The position numbers and the translations under genes were made by a program. From an uncultured Sutterella sp. (GTDB lineage: Bacteria > Pseudomonadota > Gammaproteobacteria > Burkholderiales > Burkholderiaceae_F): a stretch of DNA of 64,000 nt. Where the stretch lies: assembly GCA_900544345.1 (NCBI GenBank), contig UQUR01000010.1:11156-75155 (forward strand). The letters are read 5' to 3'. The first letter of the stretch is position 1, and every line of letters begins with the position of its first letter. The notes under the pieces were generated by a model. It was not told the DNA's origin and ran no database searches. It was given only the letters and a program-made list of their open reading frames with translations. This document shows positions 44,429 through 52,916 of this stretch, piece after piece.

Positions 44429-45607
44429 TCAATGTTTTGTGGATGCTGACTTTACTCTGGACAAATAAAGAAGTACCCAACAAACAGCGAAAAGATAGAT
44501 AGCAGCACGGTTTTCAAACCAATACCTATCGGCCAATCCTATGGCTAAGATCCCTGTCAATAAGGACAACTGAATTTCATCGTTCCATGACTTTTTGAAT
44601 AGCAAATATATTGTTATCAACCATCCCAGAATGCCAGTGATACCCCCAGTGACTAACATATTGAAAAAGTCACTGTGGAAATGTCGAACATAAAAAGACA
44701 TTACAGGGAATTTAAAACCATTATTGACTAGTTCGTAGAATGGCTGAACTCCCCAACCAAATAATGGTTTGACCATAAATGCGTTTGTTGATAATTTCCA
44801 CAATTCCAATCGGATTCCCCATGATGAATTAGAGTTTCCTCCCTGATATTTGATGATATCGTTAATACCTTCTTGGAGCCTGCCAGAATATAAAAAAAGA
44901 CCAAACAGAATTAGACAAACAAAAATCATTAAACCAACAGTTTTCCATGAGCGGCATTTTGTTAAAAAAAGAGGTATTAAAGCTAGAAAGGCTAAAAGAG
45001 CCGTTCTCACTTCTGTTATAACTATTGCAGTCAATGAACTAATAATCGAAATAACTAGAAGAGCCAAGAACCATTTACTTGATTTAGTCCAATAAAAAAA
45101 TAGTTGACTTAAACAACATATGGTTAGTAGGGTCGTACCACCAAGTAAAAGATTTTTATTGACTCCAAAAATTTCGGCTTTGAGGACTCCTGAATATATA
45201 ACTGAAAAAGAGACCGATGCAGTGATTAATAATGTTGTTAATGCCATTGACACTATCACATAATCACGTTTTAAAGGATATGCATAAAGTGCCATTAGAA
45301 GAATTGACATCAAAAAGCAACTTCCGAGATAGTTGGAATGGCCAGAAAGGCCATGAACACCGATTAAAATTACAATAGAACATAACCATGGAATCCATGG
45401 TTTAAAAAAATCTGAATAGTATGCTAAAGACATACTGTCATAACGCCCATTAATAAAGCGCAGAAAGACAGTCAAGAAACCGAGAAAAAAGAGAGAATAT
45501 TTTAAAACCTTATTTGTCTCACTAAATAAAAATGCACCAAAACATAGCGAAATAATCAGACATGTAAAGACTAAAAGTCTCTCGATATTTCCAGTATTGA
45601 AGATCAT
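44429..45607 (-). CDS. waaL: O-antigen ligase family membrane protein
   Basis: 392 aa with about eleven or twelve helices and a large periplasmic loop. The Wzy_C-like region contains GGNSNSSWGIRLELW, MVKPLFGWGVQPFY and RHFHSDFFNMLVTGGITG, with the conserved His/Arg layout of WaaL. It joins undecaprenyl-linked O-antigen to lipid A-core at the periplasmic face. A Wzy polymerase cannot be excluded, but position in the core locus beside waaG/waaP and GT9 favours ligase. It ends 9 bases from the convergent GT2 gene. Confidence 0.83.
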   Translation of the reverse strand: MIFNTGNIERLLVFTCLIISLCFGAFLFSETNKVLKYSLFFLGFLTVFLRFINGRYDSMSLAYYSDFFKPWIPWLCSIVILIGVHGLSGHSNYLGSCFLMSILLMALYAYPLKRDYVIVSMALTTLLITASVSFSVIYSGVLKAEIFGVNKNLLLGGTTLLTICCLSQLFFYWTKSSKWFLALLVISIISSLTAIVITEVRTALLAFLALIPLFLTKCRSWKTVGLMIFVCLILFGLFLYSGRLQEGINDIIKYQGGNSNSSWGIRLELWKLSTNAFMVKPLFGWGVQPFYELVNNGFKFPVMSFYVRHFHSDFFNMLVTGGITGILGWLITIYLLFKKSWNDEIQLSLLTGILAIGLADRYWFENRAAIYLFAVCWVLLYLSRVKSASTKH

Positions 45608-45641
45608 GATTGCAAGTTATTTAGGTATGTTTTGACAAACT

Positions 45642-46583
45642 TTACTCTCGCAATAGTTCTTGAATTTTTATAACAACCTCTTCTTCCGTCGGCCAGCGAT
45701 TCTCTTCACCGAGCACAATTGCATTAGGGTTCCAAGGCCCTGTGCGTTTTGGATCAGTAACTCCAACTAAAGTGATCTGACGAGCGCCTACGGCAGCAGC
45801 TACGTGACTGATACCGGAGTCGTTAGCGATGACTAACTGTGCTTCCTTACAGAGCGCGGCATAAGTACCAAGGTTAGTAGGCGGCAAGTGCGTCGCGTCT
45901 GGACAGGCAACTTTTGCATCAGCGGCTTCATCAGGCGAGGGCAGAACGATGGGTTCAATGCCTAATTCACGCAAAGGTTTAACAACGCAGTTGATATGCG
46001 TCCAATGCTTAATCTTTCCATGATGCACACCGCGGGCAATTGGAGCGATTAAGGCAAATTTTTCAGGAATATTGAATTTTTCTATTAAGTTTTTAGCTCC
46101 AGCCGTGTGACGAGTAATGAGCTTTAAGCCCAAATCTTTTGTAGGTTCAGTCCATGCGGGTTCTTTTCCCCACGCTTTAATGGCTCCCACAGTTGCCGCA
46201 AAAAAGCGTCTGACTTCATGAATGTTTTTCTCCGGTTCTGGCACCTTTTGATCCAAAAGCAGAAAACGTCCGTCAGTAGGGAAACCCGCGGCACGAATCC
46301 CTGCTAAACGAAATTGCAGGGCAGAGCCGAAAGAATTAGGAAATAGGAGTCCCAGAGGTTTGTTTAATTGTTCCGAAAGGTAATGAAGCCTTTGCAGATC
46401 TTCGCTTACATGTCCCTCAATAGGATCAAAGCGCCAGCCCATGCCCAACATTAAATCTTCAGCAAAGCGTTTGCCGACCAAATAGGGCGTAAAGCCACTA
46501 GCTTCTAGTAAACGCAAGGAAGGAAGGGTCATACAGCAGTCGCCAACATGGTTGGGAAGGCGGCAAACAACAATGGGATTCAT
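45642..46583 (-). CDS. Family 9 glycosyltransferase (ADP-heptose:LPS heptosyltransferase type)
   Basis: 313 aa. N-terminal RLPNHVGDCCMTLPSLRLL and C-terminal LVIANDSGISHVAAAVGARQITLVGVTDP are the GT9 signatures (substrate-binding His and nucleotide loop). It adds L-glycero-D-manno-heptose in the LPS inner core. Which heptosyltransferase (WaaC, WaaF or WaaQ) cannot be assigned. It lies 34 bases upstream of the ligase gene and is probably co-transcribed with it. Confidence 0.9.
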   Translation of the reverse strand: MNPIVVCRLPNHVGDCCMTLPSLRLLEASGFTPYLVGKRFAEDLMLGMGWRFDPIEGHVSEDLQRLHYLSEQLNKPLGLLFPNSFGSALQFRLAGIRAAGFPTDGRFLLLDQKVPEPEKNIHEVRRFFAATVGAIKAWGKEPAWTEPTKDLGLKLITRHTAGAKNLIEKFNIPEKFALIAPIARGVHHGKIKHWTHINCVVKPLRELGIEPIVLPSPDEAADAKVACPDATHLPPTNLGTYAALCKEAQLVIANDSGISHVAAAVGARQITLVGVTDPKRTGPWNPNAIVLGEENRWPTEEEVVIKIQELLRE

Positions 46584-46695
46584 AACAGTCTCGTTTTAAT
46601 AAGCTGATACAGAAAAGAAAATAATGACACATTTTACTAGAGTTGCACGCCTAAAATACAGTCAATCAAGGCTATTTTTATAAAGGGGAAAACTC

Positions 46696-47442
46696 ATGGG
46701 AAAAATGACTCAGATAGCTGTAGCTGGTGTAATGACAATGACGATGTCTGCGGCGATGGCTGCGAACTCAATGAATGGAACGACATTATCAGAAAAGGGT
46801 ATGACGTTGGCTGTGAACGGTACAGCAAGCATCACGGTTCCTAACGACGAAGCTCAAATGTATTGGTCGGTTTCGGCACAGGCAAAGACTCTCAAAGAAG
46901 CCACTGCTCAGGCGATCAAAACGATGAATTCGGGTTTAAGTCAAATTAAGGCTGTAAGCGATAAGCTTCAGCTTCAGACTCAATCCATGAATTCCTATCC
47001 GGTATATGGTGAAACCAAAGGCAATCAAACGCCAAAGATTGTTGCTTGGAGAGTTTCTCAATTTTTGGAAGTGGTCGCTCCCAATATTGAACTCGTTCCT
47101 AAGGTGATTGAAAATGTTAATGGTGTTCTGGCGTTAGAAAATCTAAATTTCCGTGTCTCAGATGTTGCCAAAGCGAAGTACGACGAAACTCTGTACAAGA
47201 TGGCCGTAGCTGATGCTACCCAGCGGGCTGTATGGATTGCTGAATCCGTAGGAAGCGAAGCGGGGAAAGTTGAAGTGCAAAGTTTACGTTTTAGCGGAGC
47301 ATCAATGCCTCGCCCGATGAATATGCTCATGAGAGCTTCGGCAAAAAGTGTCATGGATGAAGCCATCCCAGCTCCTGCCATTGAAGCCGGTACGAGCGAA
47401 TTAAATTTAACTGTCACTGCGGAAGTACAGATTAAACGCTAA
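46696..47442 (+). CDS. SIMPL (DUF541) domain periplasmic protein
   Basis: 248 aa with a Sec signal peptide (AVAGVMTMTMSAAMAA). The rest is a DUF541/SIMPL domain: LAVNGTASITVPNDEAQMYW, TLKEATAQAIKTMNSGLSQIKA, the repeated strand-rich region and EAGTSELNLTVTAEVQIKR. E. coli YggE, of this family, is linked to oxidative stress; the molecular role is unknown. RBS GGGG. A terminator follows (47461-47480). It stands between the LPS genes and psd-pssA. Confidence 0.87.
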   Translation: MGKMTQIAVAGVMTMTMSAAMAANSMNGTTLSEKGMTLAVNGTASITVPNDEAQMYWSVSAQAKTLKEATAQAIKTMNSGLSQIKAVSDKLQLQTQSMNSYPVYGETKGNQTPKIVAWRVSQFLEVVAPNIELVPKVIENVNGVLALENLNFRVSDVAKAKYDETLYKMAVADATQRAVWIAESVGSEAGKVEVQSLRFSGASMPRPMNMLMRASAKSVMDEAIPAPAIEAGTSELNLTVTAEVQIKR

Positions 47443-47460
47443 ATGTACTTAACTCAGATG

Positions 47461-47480
47461 AGCCCGCTTCGGCGGGCTTT
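47461..47480 (+). terminator. Terminator after the SIMPL gene
   Basis: Stem AGCCCGC/GCGGGCT with a TTCG tetraloop, followed by a short T-run. 19 bases after the stop. Confidence 0.8.
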
Positions 47481-47613
47481 CGTGACAAAAATGTTACAGA
47501 GCATTAACTTTTCGGTTTTTTTGACCCGTTTGCGGTTAAGATGGCAAAAAACGGAAACATTTTGCCAATAGCGTACAATTAGCTGTTTAAATTTAGTCAC
47601 GGAGATTGAACTC

Positions 47614-48276
47614 ATGAATCAAAAGTACCCTCACCCCATTTTGGCTCGTGAAGGCTGGCCTTTTATCGGTGGTACTTTTTTACTGGCACTTTTGTGGACG
47701 GCTTTTGCCGGATTCGGTTTTATTGCGGCCATATTGTGGATTTTATTTTTGATTGTCACACAGTTTTTCCGCGATCCTCCGCGTACTGTTCCTTCTATGC
47801 CTGAAGCGGTGCTTTCTCCGGCTGACGGTCAAATCGTTAAAGTTGAAAAAACGATTGATCCTTTCACCAATGAAGAGGCGATTTTAATCAGCGTCTTCAT
47901 GAATCTTTTTAATGTTCACTGCCAGCGCTTTCCTGTGAACGGAACAGTGGAAGACGTTCAGTACTATCCTGGTAAATTCTTAAATGCTGATTTAGATAAA
48001 GCCAGTACGGAAAATGAACGTAATGCGGTGATTGTTCGCGTCAATGACGGCAACCGTATTACCGTTGTTCAGGTGGCTGGCCTTGTTGCCCGCCGCATAC
48101 TTTGCTACGTCCAAAAGGGTGATGAGCTCAAAAAGGGTGAGCGTTATGGTTTTATCCGCTTTGGCAGTCGTTTGGACGTGTATTTGCCAACTGATGCCAC
48201 GCCTTGTGTCACGATTGGTGAAAAGGTGTTGGGTACTGAAACTATTCTGGCTAAACTGGCTCCCAAAGCCGAGTAA
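47614..48276 (+). CDS. psd: Phosphatidylserine decarboxylase proenzyme
   Basis: Converts phosphatidylserine to phosphatidylethanolamine at the inner membrane. 220 aa, the short form found in many betaproteobacteria. A hydrophobic N-terminus (about 15-50) is followed by FRDPPRTVPSMPEAVLSPADGQI and the C-terminal FGSR, where Ser185 becomes the pyruvoyl group after self-cleavage. GGAG precedes the ATG. pssA is 26 bases downstream. Note that PE is one possible head-group donor for EptA-like enzymes such as the fusion at 21662. Confidence 0.95.
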   Translation: MNQKYPHPILAREGWPFIGGTFLLALLWTAFAGFGFIAAILWILFLIVTQFFRDPPRTVPSMPEAVLSPADGQIVKVEKTIDPFTNEEAILISVFMNLFNVHCQRFPVNGTVEDVQYYPGKFLNADLDKASTENERNAVIVRVNDGNRITVVQVAGLVARRILCYVQKGDELKKGERYGFIRFGSRLDVYLPTDATPCVTIGEKVLGTETILAKLAPKAE

Positions 48277-48302
48277 TTGAGACTAAACAAAAAGGTTTAA
48301 TC

Positions 48303-49103
48303 ATGCGAAAGATTCGTCGTTCTCCTCGAGCAAACATCAAAGAACGCATTCAGGAGGCTCGTGCCCGTAGTATCTATCTTTTGCCCAACTCCTTCACGAT
48401 GGGCTCAATGATTTGTGCTTTTTGGGGCGTCACGCAGGCTATGGCCGGTGACTTCGGTATTGCTGCAGCAACGATCTTCCTTTCGATGTTGCTCGATGGC
48501 ATGGATGGACGAGTAGCGCGCTTTACGCACACTCAAAGTAGTTTTGGAGAGCAGTTTGACTCTATTGCGGACATGACTGCTTTCGGTGTTTGCCCGGCTT
48601 TAATTGCCTATGAGTTTGCGCTCAAAGACTTCGGAGGTCTCGGTTGGGCTGCAGCTTTTATTTTCTGTGCCGGTGCAGGTGTTCGCTTAGCTCGTTTTAA
48701 TGCCAATATCGGATTTATCGATAAGGGCTTTTTCCAAGGTTTGGCAAGCCCTGCCGGAGCAGCTTTAGTGATGGGTTTTGTCTGGCTTGCTGTTTCCGGT
48801 CACTTAACGGAACAATTGGCCCAATACACCTCTCATATTACCGCCGTACTTTGTATTTATGCAGGTGTGACGATGGTTTCTAATGCGCCGTTTTTCAGTG
48901 GTAAGAACATGGGCTTTGTGCGTACGATTCCTTTCTGGGTGGTACTCGTGGCGGCCATTGCCTTTATCTGTTTTTCAAGCAATCCGTCGCTATCTGCCTT
49001 TATCCTTTTCTGTTGCTATGCAGTCAGTGGCTACATTTATCAGTTCTACCTCTGGGTACGCGGCCTGCCCAATCCGGTCCGCCCCGTAAGAGACGAACAA
49101 TAG
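48303..49103 (+). CDS. pssA: CDP-diacylglycerol-serine O-phosphatidyltransferase
   Basis: Makes phosphatidylserine from CDP-DAG and serine. 266 aa CDP-alcohol phosphatidyltransferase with the motif MDGRVARFTHTQSSFGEQFD (all three Asp plus Gly positions), LLPNSFTMGSM at the start and six or seven helices. The second step (psd) is encoded just upstream, so the two form the PE pathway. A terminator follows at 49114-49148. Confidence 0.95.
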   Translation: MRKIRRSPRANIKERIQEARARSIYLLPNSFTMGSMICAFWGVTQAMAGDFGIAAATIFLSMLLDGMDGRVARFTHTQSSFGEQFDSIADMTAFGVCPALIAYEFALKDFGGLGWAAAFIFCAGAGVRLARFNANIGFIDKGFFQGLASPAGAALVMGFVWLAVSGHLTEQLAQYTSHITAVLCIYAGVTMVSNAPFFSGKNMGFVRTIPFWVVLVAAIAFICFSSNPSLSAFILFCCYAVSGYIYQFYLWVRGLPNPVRPVRDEQ

Positions 49104-49113
49104 GTTTCAAAGT

Positions 49114-49148
49114 AAAGGGGATGATCCGTATGGATTGTCCCCTTTTTT
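49114..49148 (+). terminator. Terminator after pssA
   Basis: Stem AAAGGGGA/TCCCCTTT with an inner ATCC/GGAT stem, then TTTTTT. Confidence 0.8.
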
Positions 49149-49163
49149 CGTTAAGGTATAAAA

Positions 49164-49862
49164 ATGTCATTTTTATTTGCTCCTTGTGCATTGCCGGTGC
49201 TTCCTGTTGAGGGCGAAGCTAATCTCTATTTTCCGATTCACCGTATCTATGGTGTAGCACGCAATTACGCGGCAGCAAATGCCGCATTAGGTGAAAAAAC
49301 GCCTCCTAGTATTTTCTTAAAGCCCGCTGATGCAGCTGTTTATGCAGCAGCGGATAAAACTTTGGAATTAGATTTTCCGGTTGCAACTGATGATTTACAG
49401 CACGAAATTGAACTTGTGGTGGCTATCGGCAAAGCCGGCCGCAACATCAGTGTTAAAGAGGCTATGTCTTATGTTTGGGGTTATGCTGCGGGACTGGATC
49501 TAACGCGGCGGGATTTGCAAAGAGCAAGTGCAACAAAAGGACAACCTTGGGATACGGCTAAAGCTTTTGATGAATCTGCTCCTATGACAGCACTAAAGCC
49601 TGCGCATCGAACGCCTGATAATGAGCCGATGAAAGTGTGGCTTTATGTCAATAACGAAAAGCGTCAGGAAGGAACGACCTCAGAAATGATTATGAGTGTG
49701 CCTGAAATTATCAGCTACCTTTCTACTTTATATGAATTAAAACCAGGTGATTTGATTATGACGGGGACGCCCGGAGGTATTGGAGCTATTCATCCAGGTG
49801 ACGTACTAGAAGGTGGCGTACAAGGTGTTGGTGTTCTCAAGGTGAAATTTAAGGAGCAATAA
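49164..49862 (+). CDS. Fumarylacetoacetate hydrolase (FAH) family protein
   Basis: 232 aa. IHRIYGVARNYAAAN, PSIFLKPADAA, HEIELVVAIGKAGRNIS with the metal-binding Glu pair, GYAAGLDLTRRDLQ with the metal Asp, and DLIMTGTPGGIGAI are standard FAH motifs. Members include acylpyruvases and oxaloacetate decarboxylases; short forms like this are commonly acylpyruvase or isomerase/hydrolase enzymes. The start is ATG 49164. A rhodanese gene follows 2 bases after the stop, so they are co-transcribed. Confidence 0.9.
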   Translation: MSFLFAPCALPVLPVEGEANLYFPIHRIYGVARNYAAANAALGEKTPPSIFLKPADAAVYAAADKTLELDFPVATDDLQHEIELVVAIGKAGRNISVKEAMSYVWGYAAGLDLTRRDLQRASATKGQPWDTAKAFDESAPMTALKPAHRTPDNEPMKVWLYVNNEKRQEGTTSEMIMSVPEIISYLSTLYELKPGDLIMTGTPGGIGAIHPGDVLEGGVQGVGVLKVKFKEQ

Positions 49863-49864
49863 CG

Positions 49865-50176
49865 ATGGCCATTACTGCTCAAGAAGGAAAAAAGATGCTC
49901 GACGAGTTGGGCGATAAAGTGCTTCTTTTAGATGTTCGCCATGCTCACGAGTACGAATGGGGTCATATTCCTGGTGCAGTGTTACTTGATAACGATGATA
50001 TTGAGGAAGGGGTGAGACCTGAATCGTTGCCGGAGGATTTGGATCATCCGATTATTATTTATTGCCGATCAGGTGTTCGGAGTCACTATGCGATGCTAAA
50101 ACTTCAGGCGGCAGGTTATACTCACGTCTATGATATGGGCGGTATTTTGGACTGGCCCTACGAAATTGTAAAATAA
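49865..50176 (+). CDS. Single-domain rhodanese
   Basis: 103 aa sulfurtransferase-like protein. VLLLDVRHAHEYEWGHIPGA and the active-site loop IIIYCRSGVRSHYAML with the catalytic Cys (about 70). It probably carries persulfide sulfur; cellular partner unknown. It follows the FAH gene by 2 bases and precedes the GT8 gene by 16. Confidence 0.93.
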   Translation: MAITAQEGKKMLDELGDKVLLLDVRHAHEYEWGHIPGAVLLDNDDIEEGVRPESLPEDLDHPIIIYCRSGVRSHYAMLKLQAAGYTHVYDMGGILDWPYEIVK

Positions 50177-50192
50177 TTTAATTTTTATAGTC

Positions 50193-51083
50193 ATGGAAAG
50201 TAATAAACTCACTGTCTTTGTTTGCAGCGATGAAAATTATGCTCCGTTTGTTGCTACAACTGCTGCCTCAATGTGTGACAACACCAAATGCTATATTGAT
50301 TTACGAGTCATTGATGGAGGCATCAGTGACTCGAGTAAACAGAAAGTGGAGTCTATTAAAGAGAAATGGACTAATTTAGATATAAGTTGGGAGCGAGTAA
50401 ACCTAGAAGATTATTTCAAAGATTTTCCGGCACTAGGACATATTTCCAAGGCCGCCTATGGTCGGTTGCTATTGCCGAATTTATTCCCAGAGATTGACTG
50501 CGCTATCTACAGTGATGTCGACATTATCTATTGTGGAGATATTTCCTCCATTAATCAAATTAATTTAGAGGGGTACCCCTTAGCTGCGGTTCCTGCCTCG
50601 CAAAGAAAGAAAGCTCATAAAATTCAAGCTAATATGGCTAGGCTAGGTCTGTCAGATAAACATAGATATTTTGAATCTGGATTTTTAGTAATGGATTTTG
50701 ATCAGTGGCGCCGAAAGGATGTCTTTAATGGATTATTAAAATTGGAGGAAAAGCTGTCCGATCGGCTTTTACAAATGGATCAGGATTTACTGAACTGTTA
50801 TTTTGAATGTAACTATAAAGAATTGCCAGAGATCTACGGCGTAACTTCACCTCGAGCTAGAAGATTCATTGATAACTTTGGAAATATGAGGAACTGTGTC
50901 ATTCGTCATTTTGAAGGATCTTTAAAGCCTTGGCTTATACATCCGTTAAAGATAGGACGCTTTAAGTCCAATTATATGGGTAAGGACTTATTTTGGAAGT
51001 ATGCTAGACAAACGCCTTTTTATAGTCAATTAATTCAGAGATTCCCAATATATAGCAAGTTAGTCTCATGGAGGCTTTTATAA
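50193..51083 (+). CDS. Family 8 glycosyltransferase (LPS glucosyl/galactosyltransferase type)
   Basis: 296 aa GT8 enzyme. TVFVCSDENYAPFVATTAAS at the N-terminus, then LPEIDCAIYSDVDIIYCGDI-like DxD region (FPEIDCAIYSDVDIIYC at about 105), ESGFLVMDFDQWRRKD and MDQDLLNCYF. GT8 bacterial members add glucose or galactose to LPS outer core or capsule. AT-rich compared with the preceding FAH and rhodanese genes, which suggests insertion. No other glycan genes touch it, but rpsT and the phase-variable GT2 gene follow. Confidence 0.9.
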   Translation: MESNKLTVFVCSDENYAPFVATTAASMCDNTKCYIDLRVIDGGISDSSKQKVESIKEKWTNLDISWERVNLEDYFKDFPALGHISKAAYGRLLLPNLFPEIDCAIYSDVDIIYCGDISSINQINLEGYPLAAVPASQRKKAHKIQANMARLGLSDKHRYFESGFLVMDFDQWRRKDVFNGLLKLEEKLSDRLLQMDQDLLNCYFECNYKELPEIYGVTSPRARRFIDNFGNMRNCVIRHFEGSLKPWLIHPLKIGRFKSNYMGKDLFWKYARQTPFYSQLIQRFPIYSKLVSWRLL

Positions 51084-51151
51084 CATTTTGATTGATGTTG
51101 TAGTCCTTGCTTCATGAATGATGTTGAGGTAGTTTTTTAAACTTCAGCTAA

Positions 51152-51187
51152 AAAATAAACCCAGGCTATCCTGGGTCTATTTTTAAC
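51152..51187. terminator. Bidirectional terminator between GT8 and rpsT
   Basis: Stem ACCCAGG/CCTGGGT with loop CTAT. A-run before and T-run after, so it works for the minus-strand rpsT transcript and the plus-strand GT8 transcript. Confidence 0.85.
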
Positions 51188-51202
51188 CTGAAAAGGTTTT
51201 AT

Positions 51203-51248
51203 AAATTTAGTTCAGTATTATTTCAGTGTGATACTGTGAACTAAATTT
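51203..51248 (-). other. Long hairpin immediately downstream of rpsT
   Basis: Arms AAATTTAGTTCA and TGAACTAAATTT with a further GTAT/ATAC pairing inside, 4 bases after the rpsT stop. AT-rich; probably protects the 3' end of the rpsT mRNA. A third small stem (AACCT/AGGTT, 51185-51198) separates it from the terminator. Confidence 0.5.
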
Positions 51249-51251
51249 AAA

Positions 51252-51515
51252 TTAGGCCATTGCCTTGATAGCAGCGGCCAAGCGGCTCTTATGACGAGCG
51301 GCAGCGTTCTTGTGCAAAACGCTCTTACCAGCCATCGTGTCGATAACCTTTTGAGCCTTCACAAAAGCGTCGGTAGCGGCGGCTTTGTCGCCGGCAACGA
51401 TCAACTTACGCACAGCCTTGATAGCGGTGCGGTATTGAGAGCGTTGAGCAGAAAGATGCTGGTTGCGCGCAACAGCTTGACGGGCGCGCTTACGAGCTTG
51501 TTTGGTATTAGCCAT
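51252..51515 (-). CDS. rpsT: 30S ribosomal protein S20
   Basis: 87 aa basic protein binding 16S rRNA; MANTKQARKRARQAVARNQ at the start and NAAARHKSRLAAAIKAM at the end are diagnostic. GGAAC lies just before the ATG. The leader contains a hairpin (51546-51564), and three hairpins lie after the stop. rpsT next to murJ (divergent) is the common betaproteobacterial arrangement; here a glycosyltransferase gene has been inserted between them. Confidence 0.97.
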   Translation of the reverse strand: MANTKQARKRARQAVARNQHLSAQRSQYRTAIKAVRKLIVAGDKAAATDAFVKAQKVIDTMAGKSVLHKNAAARHKSRLAAAIKAMA

Positions 51516-51860
51516 TGTTAGTTCCTTGCCTTATATAAAAAGTTACGGCTGTTAATTACAGCCGCTTTCAAAGGCATTGAGCATTGAAATACGCTTGCAG
51601 CACAAAGTCGGAAGCGGCTGGTGAATCAGTTCATTCCAACGGATCTTTGCGGTTCTTTCGGGCATACGAAAACGTCCACGAAGAACACTCCCTTGGAAAA
51701 GTCCCCAAGTTTAGCAAAAACTTCTGAAGCTCTCAAGTTTGTTTTTAACTAATTGTTTTTTACTAATAAGGTACATTGCGTGGGGCAATAGGTCATCTAT
51801 TAGGCCGAAACCATTCGATATAATAATCGAGCTAGTTTGCAGATTGTTCAAAAATTGGAA
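51516..51860. other. Divergent intergenic region between rpsT and the phase-variable GT2 gene
   Basis: 345 bases without a supported gene. It holds the rpsT leader with a hairpin CGGCTGT/ACAGCCG (51546-51564) followed on the minus strand by T-rich sequence, and at the other end the promoter of the GT2 gene (51815-51830). The 200 bases between them show no recognisable feature. Confidence 0.6.
51815..51830 (+). promoter_or_regulatory. -10 element inside a short palindrome, GT2 gene promoter
   Basis: TATAAT (51819-51824) lies within TCGAT-ATAATA-ATCGA, about 37 bases before the ATG at 51861. No clear -35 is seen. Confidence 0.45.
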
Positions 51861-52893
51861 ATGAACGAGATTCGAAACAATAAACCGTTGGTTGCCATAG
51901 TTCTTCCTGTGTATAACACAGAGCGCTATTTGCCTGAATGTTTGGCTTCTTTGATAGGTCAGTCTTATAGTCATTTCCACGTTTTTGCAGTTAATGATGG
52001 CTCGACAGATAATTCAGCACAAATTCTTAATCAAATAGCAACTGAGGATAAAAGATTTACTGTAGTCAATAAAAAAAATGGAGGAGCGTCATCAGCAAGA
52101 AATGTTGCGTTAGATCTGATTTCTAAGCTTGGAATTTTTGAATATATATGTTTCGTTGACAGTGACGATATAGTCATGCCTAACTTTTTGGAACGGTTTG
52201 TTTCAACAATGGAAGAAGGAAACTATGATTACTGTGTCTGTGGAGTAGAGCACTTTAATGCCGAAAAAGTTAGTAATTCAGGTGTGGTTTCTCATGGAGT
52301 AATCGAATTAGACCAAATTTCTGCCATTAAGCAATACTGTCATATAGATGAATGGGCCCGTAGCTCTAGTAATATTTGCATGACCAGTAGGTGTTTTAGA
52401 AGTTCTTTGATAGGCAGTGAACGGTTTGATCAGAATTTAACCTCTTCAGAGGACCAGAGCTTTATATTGAATGTTTTACTCAAGGTTACGGGGGGGGGTG
52501 ATCATTCCAGATGTTTTATATAGATATAGACAAAGAGCTTCCTCTTTATCTCACTCAGGATCTAAGGCTTCGTTGATGTCGTGCTTACAGTTTGCAGAGT
52601 CACTATTGAGGCTTAAAGAGACCAAGTTTCCTGCGGATGTTAAGTTAGGGCTAGAACTTAAAGTCTGTAACTTATGGTGGCAGGTGGCGAGAAAAATTTA
52701 TCTGTCTGGAGATAATCAAGACAAATTAAAAGTCAGACAATTTTATAAATTTATAAAAGAGCATTGTGAAATTAATGCGTTACCCAAAAAATATCGGAAG
52801 AGGTTTTTGATTTTTTCTTTGGGAGATTATTTTACTTCTCTTTACTTCCGTCTTAACCACAGGGAAAAGAAATTAGAGCGGATGTTTAAATAG
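51861..52893 (+). pseudogene. Phase-variable family 2 glycosyltransferase, out of frame at a G9 tract
   Basis: GT2 gene in two overlapping frames. Part one (ATG 51861) reads VAIVLPVYNTERYLPECL, VNDGSTDNS, FVDSDDIVMPNFL and SSEDQSFILNVLLKVT, then is cut by a stop at 52521. Part two continues in another frame (VIIPDVLYRYRQRASSLSH) to 52893. The break lies in a run of nine G (52490-52498). With eight (or eleven) G the frame is continuous, giving 343 aa, like the 336 aa paralogue at 43410, which shows the matching junction KVIPDPLYFYRLRSSSLSH. This is classic slipped-strand phase variation; the copy shown is off. A sequencing error in the tract is the alternative. Confidence 0.88.
52490..52498 (+). 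repeat. G9 homopolymer (slipped-strand contingency tract)
   Basis: Nine consecutive G inside a glycosyltransferase reading frame. Deleting one G restores the full frame; a tract this long in coding DNA is a known mutation hot spot. Confidence 0.9.
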
Positions 52894-52916
52894 TTTTTTC
52901 AATATTCTTTTCTATT

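Noticed and set aside
52490..52498. Programmed ribosomal frameshifting at the G9 tract
   Set aside because: No stimulatory structure or slippery heptamer of usual type is evident, and slipped-strand phase variation is the simpler explanation.
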